A stretch of DNA of 64,000 bases from Rhodanobacter_A agri (GTDB lineage Bacteria > Pseudomonadota > Gammaproteobacteria > Xanthomonadales > Rhodanobacteraceae), in assembly GCF_044904705.1 (NCBI RefSeq), contig NZ_JADIKL010000004.1, positions 434,001 to 498,000 of the forward strand, read 5' to 3'. A program made the position numbers and the translations under genes. The notes beneath the pieces were generated by a model. It saw nothing but the letters and a program-made list of their open reading frames with translations. It did no database searches and had not been told where the DNA came from. This document shows, in pieces, positions 9,217-18,275 of this stretch. Numbering within the stretch: position 1 is the first letter of the stretch; each line of letters begins with the position of its first letter.

Positions 9217-9557
9217 GGGGGCGGAGGGATTGAGCCTGCGCGCGACCGAAAGGGTCAGCGTTATGCGGTCGGCCGTGCATCGAACGCGGTGAAGGACGGG
9301 GTCCCGGCACGTTTTCGGCTCTGCATCGGCTTGATTCAGAGTTATGTAATTTCCTGCGATATCGATGGTGCCGTCGAGCGACTGCATTTGACACTGGAGA
9401 TGCAGGCCAGATTGCGTGAGACTCGGCGCCGACAGGGGGAACTCGCCGCGGCCGCCATCGCTTGCCAAGGGCAATTGAAGTCGTGCGCTCCCCCCAAGCA
9501 CGGAATGTTTGCGTTGAATGACGCAATGCATAGGGATATCCATTCACCGGGGGCAGC
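9217..9557. other. intergenic region upstream of the S53 peptidase
   Basis: These 341 bases hold short open frames on both strands, none with a ribosome site or recognisable product. The S53 promoter should lie here, but no convincing -35/-10 pair is seen. Confidence 0.5.
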
Positions 9558-12383
9558 ATGAAGGGGTTTGTGGCGGACCATCGTTTTATCGGAAAACTCG
9601 CGGTAGCCCTCGTATTGGCTGCATCAGGCAGTTCGGCAAGCGCCATGGCGCAGCCTTCGCAAGGCGATATCGCCACTGCGGCCAGTACCGCGATGGTGGC
9701 AATACACCCGGCCGTGACACTGCATGACGATGAAAAGCTCGTCGGCCCACTGTCCGTTTCGCAGCCCATGCACGTGGTAGTCGCCCTCAGGCTGCGCAAC
9801 GAGCAACAGCTCGATCAATACATCGCCAAACCCGGCTTCAGGCCGCTGACCTCCGGCCAGTTCCGGATGCTCTACGCGCCGACCAGGCCACAGGCTCAGG
9901 CTGTCGCTGACTATCTGACCAAGGCGGGCTTCACCAACGTAAAGATCGGTGACGGCAATGCATATGTGCAGGCCGATGGCCGTGCAGACACGGCGCAGGC
10001 CGCGTTCCACACTTCGTTCGTGCACGTCAAGGCGCGCGACGGAAGCGACACCTTCGCCAATAGCAGTGCGGTGCAAGTGCCTGCCAGCCTGCAAGGCGCC
10101 GTGCATGCGGTGGTCGGCCTGCAGAACGTACACAGTTTTCACACGATGGCGCGTCGTTACGACCCCATTGCCGCACACGCCATGGCGATGCAAACCGAAG
10201 CAACGGGTGCCGAGGTCGGTCACCCGCCTTCCGACTTCCCCGTGATCTATGGCGCCGGCGGGATGCCTAGCGTGACGTCCGTACCGGTGGGTTCGATCTC
10301 GGCCGGGCCGATGGCCCATGTCTTGAGCGACCTTGCATCAGTGGATCCGGGCGTCACGGTCACGCTGAAGGGGGACACCAGTGTAGGCAATGGAAGCGGC
10401 AGCAACAGCAGCGACATCGAATGGGATCTCGACAGTCAGACCATCATCGCCTTCACCGGCATCCAGCAGTATTACTTCTACGTTGCCGCATCGCTGTACG
10501 ACACGGACGTCCAGACGGCCTATGCCCAGGTCGTCTCGGACAACCTGCTCAAGGCCATCGATGTCTCGCTGGGCGAGTGCGAATCCGATGCGCAGTCGGA
10601 TGGCACGGCGGCTGCCAACGACGCCACGTTCAAGCAAGGTGTTGCGCAAGGCCAGACCTTCTTTGTCGCGGCCGGTGATTCCGGCTCCAACGAATGCGGC
10701 GAGGGGACAGGTTCGCCCACGATGGCGTGGCCGACAACGTCGCAATACGTGACGTCGGTCGGTGGCACTTCACTCGATACCAGTCCCAATACCACGTGGC
10801 AAGGCGAGGAAGGCTGGTCCGTCTCGCAAAGCGGCAGCAGTGGTGGTGGCGTGAGTGCGTTCGAGCCCATTCCGAGCTGGCAGCTTGGCGTTCCAGGCAT
10901 CGTCAACCAGACCTATCGCGGCGCGCCGGACATCGCGTTCGACGGCAGCCCCAGTAGCGGGGCCTTGGTAACCATTGATGGGCAGGGCAACCAGTTGGTC
11001 GGTGGCACCAGCCTGTCCGCGCCACTGGCGGTGGGCATGTGGGCCCACGTGTTGCAGGCCGACGGCATCAATCTGGGTTTTGCCTCTCCGATTATCTACA
11101 AGGTTGCCCGGATGTCGGAGGCTGGCTATGGCACCGGCTTCCACGACATCCTCCTCGGGAACAATCTCCACTACCAGGCTGGCGCGGGCTGGGACTATGT
11201 CAGTGGCTGGGGCAGCGTGCTCGTCAGCCAGTTTGCCAGTCTCGTTCCCGCCATCAATTACAGCTCAAGCTCCCCGGTCGTGTCGTTTGAAACCTTGCCT
11301 GCGCTGCAGGTGACGACGCCCGTGCCAGGGAGCACGCATACGCCGGGGGATTTCGACGGGAATGGAACCTCCGACCTGCTGTGGTTCAACCCATGGACAA
11401 GCCAGGTTGGCCTCTGGAACATGAGTTACCAGCTGTCGAGCGACTGGATGGGCGGCGGTGTCACGCGCAAATCGCTGGAGACCTACAACATTACGCCGGG
11501 CTACTTTGTCGGCGCCGTAGGCGATTTCAACGGCGACGGTTATGCCGATCTGGTGTTCACCAGCGCAAATCGCGACTTGTATTTATGGACGAACGACCAG
11601 AAGGGTGGCTTCACTGCGCGTTACATAGGGACCTACCCGGGCAATTGGCAGCTGATCGGTGCAGGTGATGTCGATGGCGATGGCCATGACGATCTGTTGT
11701 GGCTGGATCCTTCCGAATGCAAGTTCGGCTACTGGACGATGAATGGCGCTACCGTCACCGGTTACCACATGGTCAACATTGCGTGCGGCTATTACCCGAT
11801 CAGCCTCGGCTATTACACGCCGTCGAACCGGCTGAGCATCATCTGGACGAGCGCGGCAAACGATCTGTACATCTGGGACAGCAATGGCGGCAGCGCCGGC
11901 AACGGCTTTAATGCGTATAACCTGACTTCCCAGATCCCCGTCAATAGCCATGTTGTCTCCGTGGGCGGCGGCTATGAGGGGCAGAACATGGGCGTGCAGC
12001 TGTATACGCTCAGCTCCGACGGGACATATGACGCCGATCAGGGAATCATCCTTTCGCGCTCCTTCGATGCCAACGGCAACCAGACGGGTGTCCAGAAGAC
12101 GGTGTCATGGAGCTTCAACGGGATTCCCGGCTACATAGGGTCGGCCGGGTATGTGATCGCGGGCAATACCGCCGGCACCGCATTCAACAACACGGGCGTT
12201 TACAACATCGACCCAAGCAACATGACCATCAACACGGGTGGATTGATCACTGCTCTCTCCCCCTCTACATCCGGAAACGCGCCCGAGTTTCCGCAATATC
12301 TGCCGGACAGCTGGGCTTATCCTGCAGGTTGGTGGGTGGTTGGCGCCCTCTTCAACGGCACGACTGCACCTCCCTGGAAATAG
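9558..12383 (+). CDS. secreted S53 (sedolisin-type) peptidase with FG-GAP repeats
   Basis: A 941-residue secreted serine-carboxyl peptidase. Order: signal peptide (to about 31), activation prodomain (about 60-200), S53 catalytic domain with Glu288 and Asp292 in SDIEWDLDSQ, oxyanion Asp374 in AAGDSGS, nucleophile Ser485 in GGTSLSAP and a terminal Ca-site region (GAGWDYVSGWGS), then a C-terminal repeat region with at least three FG-GAP/VCBS-type Ca-binding loops (DFDGNGTSD, DFNGDGYAD, DVDGDGHDD). Sedolisins cleave proteins at acid pH after autocatalytic loss of the prodomain. The FG-GAP part may bind a substrate or surface. A GGGGGC ribosome site precedes the ATG. Confidence 0.92.
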   Translation: MKGFVADHRFIGKLAVALVLAASGSSASAMAQPSQGDIATAASTAMVAIHPAVTLHDDEKLVGPLSVSQPMHVVVALRLRNEQQLDQYIAKPGFRPLTSGQFRMLYAPTRPQAQAVADYLTKAGFTNVKIGDGNAYVQADGRADTAQAAFHTSFVHVKARDGSDTFANSSAVQVPASLQGAVHAVVGLQNVHSFHTMARRYDPIAAHAMAMQTEATGAEVGHPPSDFPVIYGAGGMPSVTSVPVGSISAGPMAHVLSDLASVDPGVTVTLKGDTSVGNGSGSNSSDIEWDLDSQTIIAFTGIQQYYFYVAASLYDTDVQTAYAQVVSDNLLKAIDVSLGECESDAQSDGTAAANDATFKQGVAQGQTFFVAAGDSGSNECGEGTGSPTMAWPTTSQYVTSVGGTSLDTSPNTTWQGEEGWSVSQSGSSGGGVSAFEPIPSWQLGVPGIVNQTYRGAPDIAFDGSPSSGALVTIDGQGNQLVGGTSLSAPLAVGMWAHVLQADGINLGFASPIIYKVARMSEAGYGTGFHDILLGNNLHYQAGAGWDYVSGWGSVLVSQFASLVPAINYSSSSPVVSFETLPALQVTTPVPGSTHTPGDFDGNGTSDLLWFNPWTSQVGLWNMSYQLSSDWMGGGVTRKSLETYNITPGYFVGAVGDFNGDGYADLVFTSANRDLYLWTNDQKGGFTARYIGTYPGNWQLIGAGDVDGDGHDDLLWLDPSECKFGYWTMNGATVTGYHMVNIACGYYPISLGYYTPSNRLSIIWTSAANDLYIWDSNGGSAGNGFNAYNLTSQIPVNSHVVSVGGGYEGQNMGVQLYTLSSDGTYDADQGIILSRSFDANGNQTGVQKTVSWSFNGIPGYIGSAGYVIAGNTAGTAFNNTGVYNIDPSNMTINTGGLITALSPSTSGNAPEFPQYLPDSWAYPAGWWVVGALFNGTTAPPWK

Positions 12384-12478
12384 GCCTGCCAAGGGGCGGA
12401 GGGAATGAAGCGCCGCTTCCCCTGGATGTCTGGTCACTGTGGCTGACCGTACCGGTGCTTTGGGCAGCGCCGAAGAAC

Positions 12479-12823
12479 GGGGTCTGGCTCACTTTCTGTG
12501 CGCCTGTATGCGACGTGGCGGCCGATGTGCAAGGCGGGTGCTGGCGAAGCGTCGGCTCTTGGCTTCGACCATGGCGCGGAAGTCGTTGCGGCCCAAGGCG
12601 CGCCGTGGCTGAAGGTAGGCGCGGATGGCGGTGATGTCGTCATCGGCCAAGGCTTCATGCACGGCGCGATGGCAGGTCTTGGCTCGATCCGGCGCTGTGG
12701 CGACAAGGGCGGTGCAGGCCGGGTGGGGTGTGAGTTGCGCGTCTTGTTGTTGGCCGCAATGGGTGACGCAGCTTGGCAGGTGTGCAGCGCCCGTCCTTGT
12801 CGGGCAGTGAATCTGACTCCGTC
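12479..12823. repeat. imperfect REP-type arms flanking the transposase relic
   Basis: GGGGTCTGGCTCACTTTC (12479-12496) and CAGTGAATCTGACTCCGTC (12805-12823) are imperfect inverted copies of each other and resemble the arms of the REP-like element at 5211-5266. They bracket the transposase fragment, as in REP-associated transposase units. Confidence 0.5.
12489..12785 (-). pseudogene. 5'-truncated REP-associated (Y1/RAYT) transposase relic
   Basis: The reverse strand reads for 99 codons without interruption to a TGA at 12489-12491. The product includes LTPHPACTAL, HEALADDDITAIRAYLQ, RRALGRNDFRAMVEAK and AHRPPRR. This is the characteristic C-terminal tail of REP-associated tyrosine transposases of Xanthomonadales (recognised from memory of the family). 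The N-terminal part with the HUH and Tyr catalytic residues is missing, so the element is dead. Confidence 0.75.
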
Positions 12824-13061
12824 AGGTGGCGTTCACGTAAGATTTTGCGAAAGATGGCGGATGAACGGCTCCGTTAGAGGGCTGATCACGAAAAAGCGAT
12901 GAGCGTCACGTTTTTCTTACGCCATTCTGGAGCAGCCTAACAATCCGTAAAGGTTGGCCTGCGTAGTTTTAACGTTGGACCGGAGTTTGGTCCATTCCCC
13001 CCGAGATGTAGACGAAGGCTTGTCGCAGGCACCCGGGGAACGACGAGTCTTGGAGTCTTAA

Positions 13062-16031
13062 ATGAATTTTCCCCGCAATGATAAGGCGGGGCGTCTCGCG
13101 TGCGCCCTCGCTTCTACCCCTGCCGTTGCTTCGACCCCTGGCGCGGCCACTCATCCGCGTGCTTTGGGCAAGCCGTCCAGGTTTCTACGCGGCGTGGGCG
13201 CAGGCAGCTGCGCCACGCTGTTGACCCTGTTGATGACCACGCTGTCCGCGAATGCTTTTGCCGCGACAGCACCCGCCGTGACTGCGGCGCATCCCCGGTT
13301 GATCCTCGATGCGCCAACCCTTTCGACCCTGCGCCAGAACGCCGCCGCCAACACGCCCGAGTGGCAGATGCTGAAGTCGGTCTGCGACTCGTACATCGGT
13401 GGCACGGTGAATTATCCGACCGGCGCTACCTACCCGAACCTGCCCAATATCGGTTCGGGCTACCAGGGCGAGTCTTACCTGCCGGCGCTGCTGTCCGAGG
13501 CGCTCTGCTATCAGACTTTGAAGACCAGCAACCCCACCGCTGCGGCCACCTACGGTGCGAAGGCGGTCGATATCCTGATGAAGATGGCTGCGCCGTACGG
13601 CAGCCAGGGTGAGAACCCGAACGTCGATGACGGCTACGCCATTCGCTTCTACGGCGTGGGCTTCGGCCTGGGCTACGACTGGCTGTACGACTTGCTGACC
13701 CCGGCACAGCGGACCCAGGTCTACACCACCGCCAATGCGTGGGTGACGTCCTTCGAAACGCAGACGTTCGAATACAGCCACCCGCAGAGCAACTATTTTG
13801 CCGGCTATTTCCACGCCAAGGCGGCCATTGCACTGGGCACCTACGGGGACAACCCCAGTGCGCCGACGCAGTGGAGCGACTGGTACACCAACCAGTTCGG
13901 CCAGCGCGTGCAGCCGTTCTACGCGCAGCACCTGACCGGCGGTGGCTGGCCGGAAGGCTATGCCAACTACGCGCCGTTCGGCATTCTCAACATGACCTTG
14001 CCCGCACGCGAAGTGATGACGGCGACCGGCACGGACATCATCCACCCCACGGCGACACCGTACGGCTTTCCGCTGGACAGCGCCGACTACATGGTCCATT
14101 TCACCTGGCCGTCGCGTGCGTATTTCGACGACCGCGACACCAACCACGCGGATGGCTCGCCTGTCGGCATCGGGATGCCCGGCACCACGCAGGTGGGCCT
14201 GGCGGAGATGATCCTGGGCGAAATGGGGTTCTGGAAATCGCCCAAGGTGGGCGTATTCCATGAGTATCTCAACGAGGTCAGCACGGCCACCAGCGGCTTC
14301 AATTCCTCCGCGCCATGGCTGCTGTTCCTGGAGACCAACCCTGCCGCGCCCACCACATCGCTTACCTCCCTGCCGTTGTCGTACTTCGCCAGTGGCATGA
14401 ACGCGGTGGCGGCGCGCTCGGATTGGGGTACCGCTGCCAGCTGGATGTCGTTCCGCGCGGGGCCGTACACCAATGCGCCGTCGCAGGGTGAGGAATACTT
14501 CGACCAAGGCAGCCTGGCGCTGACGCAGGGCAACACGCCGCTGCTGGTCAATGCCGGCGGCTGGATGGTGCACGGGCCTACCGGCTCCGCGGACGAGAAC
14601 AGCATCTACAACGACAACTACGGCAGCAGCGACGGTACGCTCTACATGGGCAACCGCCAGCTCTACAACATCTTCTACGTGTTCAACAAAAGCGGCAGCA
14701 CGATCGTCGAAGGCGGTTCGCAGGCAGCGGCAACCACCGAAGACAACCAGGTGCGCACGCACGTCGCGGCCTTCGAGGAAGGTGGGCCGTACGTCTACAC
14801 CCGCGCCGAACATATCGAGGATATGTATCGCAAGTTCTCTGCCGGCCCGGCCGTGGCGGCCTGGTCGCGCGAGGTGGTGTACCTGCGACCGCATCGATTC
14901 GTCGTCCACGACCGCACCACGGCCGGCAGCAGCGCCTACGACCAGTACCTGGCGTGGCATTTCCCGGCCACCCCGGCCAAGGGCTCGGCGCCAGCCGGCG
15001 AGACGCGGCTGGACGTGACCTACAACGGAACCTATGCCGGCGCGATGACCTCGGTGCTTCCCGCCAATGCGACCACCACCACGGTGGGTCTGTATCCGAG
15101 CAGCAACCCGGTGAAGGTGTGGCAGGTGCAGGAGCGCGCGCCGACCGCAGGCCTCAGCCAGCAGTGGTTGAACGTGTTCGATACCTCGTCGTCGCCGACG
15201 GCCGTGGCCTCTGCCACGCCGGTCACCGTCAACGCGGGCGCCATTGTGGGCGTGAGCTTGTCGGGCAGTGACGGCAACGACGTGGTCATCAATAACGCCG
15301 GGGCCGCAGGCACGCCCATCAGCGGGACCATCAGCTACACCGTGCCCGCGAATGCCGCCACGCATGTGGTCACCGAGCTGGTCCCCCAGGCCGCTTATTC
15401 GGTGACGGTGGCCAACGTCAACGGACAGCAGCAGGTAAGCGTGTCGCCCGGTGGCACGTTCATGGCCAGCGCCAATGGCGTGCTTGCCTTCAACGTAAGC
15501 GGTGGCGGCACCGTGACCGCGGTTCCGCCTCCGCCGGCGATCACATCGCTACCGCCGCCGGCACCCGCACCGGCGCCTGCACCGGCACCCGCACCGGCAC
15601 CCGCACCGGCACCTGCACCGGCACCGGCACCGGCACCTGCACCTGCACCTGCACCTGCACCTGCACCGGCACCGGCACCGGCACCCGCACCCGCACCCGC
15701 ACCCGCACCCGCACCGGGCGGCAAGTTGCAGAACGACGTCCCCGTGACCGGACTGAAGATCGCGGCGGGTGGGGACCTGCGGTACACCGTGACGATCCCC
15801 AGCGGCGCCACCTACAGCGAGGTGATGACGGTGAACGGAACGGGCAACGCCGATCTGTACATCAAGTACGGCTCGGCGCCGACGCTGACTAGCTACGGCT
15901 GTCGCTCGTCCAACGCCGGCAACAACGAGCTGTGCGCCTCAAGCAATCCGAAGCCTGGTACGTACTACGTGTTGGTGCATGCCCAGACTGCCGTCACCGG
16001 CCTGACCCTTCGGGCCCAGTGGTTGCCGTAA
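13062..16031 (+). CDS. secreted polysaccharide-lyase-like enzyme with Pro-Ala linker and PPC domain
   Basis: A 989-residue exported protein. After an unusually long N-region (about 45 residues) comes a signal sequence ending near ANAFA. The body (about 70-800) resembles heparinase/alginate-lyase-type enzymes: an alpha/alpha-toroid-like part with a YSHPQSNYFAGYFHAKA motif, then a beta-rich part with VVYLRPHRFVVHDRT. A linker of about 27 Pro-Ala pairs follows, then a C-terminal PPC-type beta domain (about 895-989) with two Cys. Lyases of this fold cleave uronic-acid polysaccharides, but the substrate is not predictable here. A TTGGAG ribosome site precedes the ATG. Confidence 0.75.
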   Translation: MNFPRNDKAGRLACALASTPAVASTPGAATHPRALGKPSRFLRGVGAGSCATLLTLLMTTLSANAFAATAPAVTAAHPRLILDAPTLSTLRQNAAANTPEWQMLKSVCDSYIGGTVNYPTGATYPNLPNIGSGYQGESYLPALLSEALCYQTLKTSNPTAAATYGAKAVDILMKMAAPYGSQGENPNVDDGYAIRFYGVGFGLGYDWLYDLLTPAQRTQVYTTANAWVTSFETQTFEYSHPQSNYFAGYFHAKAAIALGTYGDNPSAPTQWSDWYTNQFGQRVQPFYAQHLTGGGWPEGYANYAPFGILNMTLPAREVMTATGTDIIHPTATPYGFPLDSADYMVHFTWPSRAYFDDRDTNHADGSPVGIGMPGTTQVGLAEMILGEMGFWKSPKVGVFHEYLNEVSTATSGFNSSAPWLLFLETNPAAPTTSLTSLPLSYFASGMNAVAARSDWGTAASWMSFRAGPYTNAPSQGEEYFDQGSLALTQGNTPLLVNAGGWMVHGPTGSADENSIYNDNYGSSDGTLYMGNRQLYNIFYVFNKSGSTIVEGGSQAAATTEDNQVRTHVAAFEEGGPYVYTRAEHIEDMYRKFSAGPAVAAWSREVVYLRPHRFVVHDRTTAGSSAYDQYLAWHFPATPAKGSAPAGETRLDVTYNGTYAGAMTSVLPANATTTTVGLYPSSNPVKVWQVQERAPTAGLSQQWLNVFDTSSSPTAVASATPVTVNAGAIVGVSLSGSDGNDVVINNAGAAGTPISGTISYTVPANAATHVVTELVPQAAYSVTVANVNGQQQVSVSPGGTFMASANGVLAFNVSGGGTVTAVPPPPAITSLPPPAPAPAPAPAPAPAPAPAPAPAPAPAPAPAPAPAPAPAPAPAPAPAPAPAPAPGGKLQNDVPVTGLKIAAGGDLRYTVTIPSGATYSEVMTVNGTGNADLYIKYGSAPTLTSYGCRSSNAGNNELCASSNPKPGTYYVLVHAQTAVTGLTLRAQWLP
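15553..15717 (+). repeat. Pro-Ala coding microsatellite
   Basis: About 27 tandem hexamers of the form GCACCN encode alternating Ala and Pro. Third bases occur in blocks (runs of GCACCT, GCACCG and GCACCC), which indicates recent slippage expansion. It forms the stiff linker between the catalytic part and the PPC domain. Confidence 0.9.
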
Positions 16032-16040
16032 AAGCAAGTG

Positions 16041-16060
16041 ACGTCACCCTTCGGTGACGT
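16041..16060 (+). terminator. hairpin after the lyase gene
   Basis: ACGTCACC (16041-16048) and GGTGACGT (16053-16060) pair around the loop CTTC, 9 bases after the lyase stop codon. Only a short T-rich start follows, so it may be a weak or Rho-assisted terminator. Confidence 0.5.
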
Positions 16061-16318
16061 TCTGGAAAGGGATGCTCCGCGATGGCCGGCCTGGCCATCG
16101 CGGACGTCCAAAGCAAGCGCCAGAGTGCGCTCTCACCAAGCTGGCGTGTACCGCGGCAGCCCAGGTAGGACGGACAGCACCAGAAAGGTTCGCTTGTACG
16201 TCTGTTGATGCCTTGCATCATCTTCTTGCCGAACTTCGGGCAAGGCTGCGGCGCTTCGACCACTTGCTCGTCGCCTCGGCACGCTTACGATCCCATCTCC
16301 TGGATCAGCCCGCGCGGA

Positions 16319-18127
16319 TCAGAATCCCGGCGGCCGTTCCCCGGCCACCGCCACCCTCGCTTCCAGCGCGCGTCCGACACGCCCCAGCGTGCCTTCCTCG
16401 AACAGCCGGCCGATCAAGGTGATGCCATAGGGCACGCGGTGCGGCTTGGCCAGCTTGGGCAACGGATGTTTCGGGTCGGGCGCCCAATCGCTACGCACCT
16501 GACTCACTTCCACGAAGCCGGTGCGCAAGGTGAGCGACGGGTGGCCGGTCATGTTGGAGATCACCATCATCTCGTCGCGCAGCGAGGGCACCAGCAGCAG
16601 GTCCACCTCGCCCATCACGCGCTCCATCTCTTTCGCTACTTTGCGGCGCAAGCGGTCGGCCTGCACGAAGTCGACGGCGGAGAGGAAGCGCGATTCGCGG
16701 AACAGGTTGGGCCAGGCATCCGGAGTCTGTACGCGCATCTGGTCGGCGGCGCCGGAGAGCGTGAGCTCCTCGAAGGCCGCCGCGGATTCGGCGAACAGCA
16801 GCACGTTGAGGTCGTCGTACGGCCAATCGGGCAGGGACACTTCGGTGGGGACCAGACCGAGCGCGCGCAGCTGGTCGAGTGCGGTGCGGTCCAGGTCGGT
16901 GGCTGGCGCATCTTTCATCCAGCCGGGGAAGTAGCCAACCTTCAGGCCCTTGATCGGCGCGGCCGCGTCGTAATCCAGGTGCGCGGCCACGCTGGCGTCG
17001 TCGCCGGGGTCGGTGCCGTGGATGGCGTCGAGCACCAGCAAGGTATCTTCCACCGAGCGGGCGATGGGGCCGAGCTTGTCCATCGTCCAGCACAGCGTCA
17101 TGGCGCCGGTACGCGGCACGCGACCGTAGGTGGGGCGCAGGCCGGTGGTGCCGCAGCGCATGCACGGGCTGATGATGCTGCCCTGGGTTTCGCTGCCGAT
17201 GGCGAACGCCACCAGCCCGGCCGCCGTGGCCGAGGCCGGGCCGGCGCTGGAGCCGGAGGCGCCTTCCTGCAGCAGCCACGGGTTCATGGTCTGGCCGCCG
17301 AACCAGATGTCGTTGAGCGCCAGCCCGCCCAGGCTCAGCTTGGCGACCAGCACCGCGCCGGCCTCGTTGAGCTTGCGGGTGACCGCGCCGTCGTCCTTCG
17401 GCACGCGGTTCTTGAAGGGATCGGCGCCGTAGGTGGTGGCGATACCGGCGGTGTCGAGCAGATCCTTCGCGCCCCACGGAATGCCGTGCAGCGGGCCGCG
17501 GTAATGGCCGGCGGCGAGCTCCTTGTCGGCCTGTGCGGCCTGCGCCAGTGCGTGGTCTTCGCACAAGGTGATGACGCAGCGCAGCTGCGGGTCGAAGCGC
17601 TTCAGGCGCTCGAGGTAGATCCTGGTCAGCCGGGTGGAGCTGAGCTTGCGCGCGTGGATCCATGCGCCGAGCTGGGCGACCGAGGCGAAGGCGATGTCCT
17701 CATCCTTGGCCGGCAGCGGCGTGGCCGCCACCTTGGACGGCGCGAAGCGATCATGTGTGGGGCCAGCGTGCGCGCGGCCCATCGCCGGGAACCAGGTGGT
17801 GGCCGGGGCCAGCCCTTCTTCCAGTGCCACCTTGCGCGGGCCGGTGCGGCGCTCCAGCAACGCAGCCATGGAGGTGGGCCAGTTGGCCACCGCCATCTCG
17901 CGTTGCGCTTCGGTCATCGTTACCTGTTGCAGCTTCTCCGCCTCGGCGAAGGTGGCCGTGGTCAGCTTCGGTCCCGCCGGCGGCGCGGTGTTGAAGGCGC
18001 CGGGCGAACCGGGCGGCGGCGTGGCCGGGGCAGGGTTCTGTCCGGTCTGCGCCAATGCGCCACCAGCCACCACGGCACCCAGCAGGCCCAGCGGCGCCTG
18101 AGTCAGGAAATCGCGACGCGTCTTCAT
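16319..18127 (-). CDS. Tat-exported amidase (amidase signature family)
   Basis: A 602-residue amidase. The N-terminus MKTRRDFLTQ followed by a hydrophobic stretch is a twin-arginine signal. The Ser-cisSer-Lys triad is present: Lys221 in GIPWGAKD, cis-Ser293 in GASGSSAG, and nucleophile Ser317 in GSETQGSI; the 24-residue gap between the serines is canonical. The family hydrolyses linear amides, and a periplasmic location suggests peptide or N-acyl amide substrates. GGGGAG lies just upstream of the ATG. Residues about 30-55 are Pro-rich. It is followed upstream on the same strand by the PPC-like protein gene, 148 bases away. Confidence 0.9.
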   Translation of the reverse strand: MKTRRDFLTQAPLGLLGAVVAGGALAQTGQNPAPATPPPGSPGAFNTAPPAGPKLTTATFAEAEKLQQVTMTEAQREMAVANWPTSMAALLERRTGPRKVALEEGLAPATTWFPAMGRAHAGPTHDRFAPSKVAATPLPAKDEDIAFASVAQLGAWIHARKLSSTRLTRIYLERLKRFDPQLRCVITLCEDHALAQAAQADKELAAGHYRGPLHGIPWGAKDLLDTAGIATTYGADPFKNRVPKDDGAVTRKLNEAGAVLVAKLSLGGLALNDIWFGGQTMNPWLLQEGASGSSAGPASATAAGLVAFAIGSETQGSIISPCMRCGTTGLRPTYGRVPRTGAMTLCWTMDKLGPIARSVEDTLLVLDAIHGTDPGDDASVAAHLDYDAAAPIKGLKVGYFPGWMKDAPATDLDRTALDQLRALGLVPTEVSLPDWPYDDLNVLLFAESAAAFEELTLSGAADQMRVQTPDAWPNLFRESRFLSAVDFVQADRLRRKVAKEMERVMGEVDLLLVPSLRDEMMVISNMTGHPSLTLRTGFVEVSQVRSDWAPDPKHPLPKLAKPHRVPYGITLIGRLFEEGTLGRVGRALEARVAVAGERPPGF

Positions 18128-18275
18128 GCTTCTCCCCGATGCGCCCCTGCAGCGGGGGCGCGTTGTTGTCGAATACTCGGCAAGGAAGCGGCCCGGCAAC
18201 GGTGCCGGCGCCGCTTATTTGCTGCCGGAAGTGCGCTGACTCGCCTTGATCCTGACCTTCGGCGGACGCCGCTGC

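Larger units (their letters stand above)
12384..13061. other. intergenic region with a decayed transposase
   Basis: This 678-base spacer between two secreted-enzyme genes holds the transposase relic (12489-12785) bounded by imperfect REP-type arms, and then about 240 bases leading into the lyase gene. In the latter a short TGGACC/GGTCCA inverted repeat is near 12975. No intact gene is seen. Confidence 0.6.

Noticed and set aside
9091..9543. 150-codon minus-strand frame upstream of the S53 gene
   Set aside because: It overlaps the end of the STM3941-like gene, has no ribosome site or recognised motif; kept as intergenic.
12498..12902. 134-codon plus-strand frame in the spacer before the lyase
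   Set aside because: It is antisense to a recognisable transposase tail on the minus strand.
13185..15365. 726-codon minus-strand frame inside the lyase gene
   Set aside because: Arg/Gly/Val-rich shadow of a gene with signal peptide, domain structure and good start.
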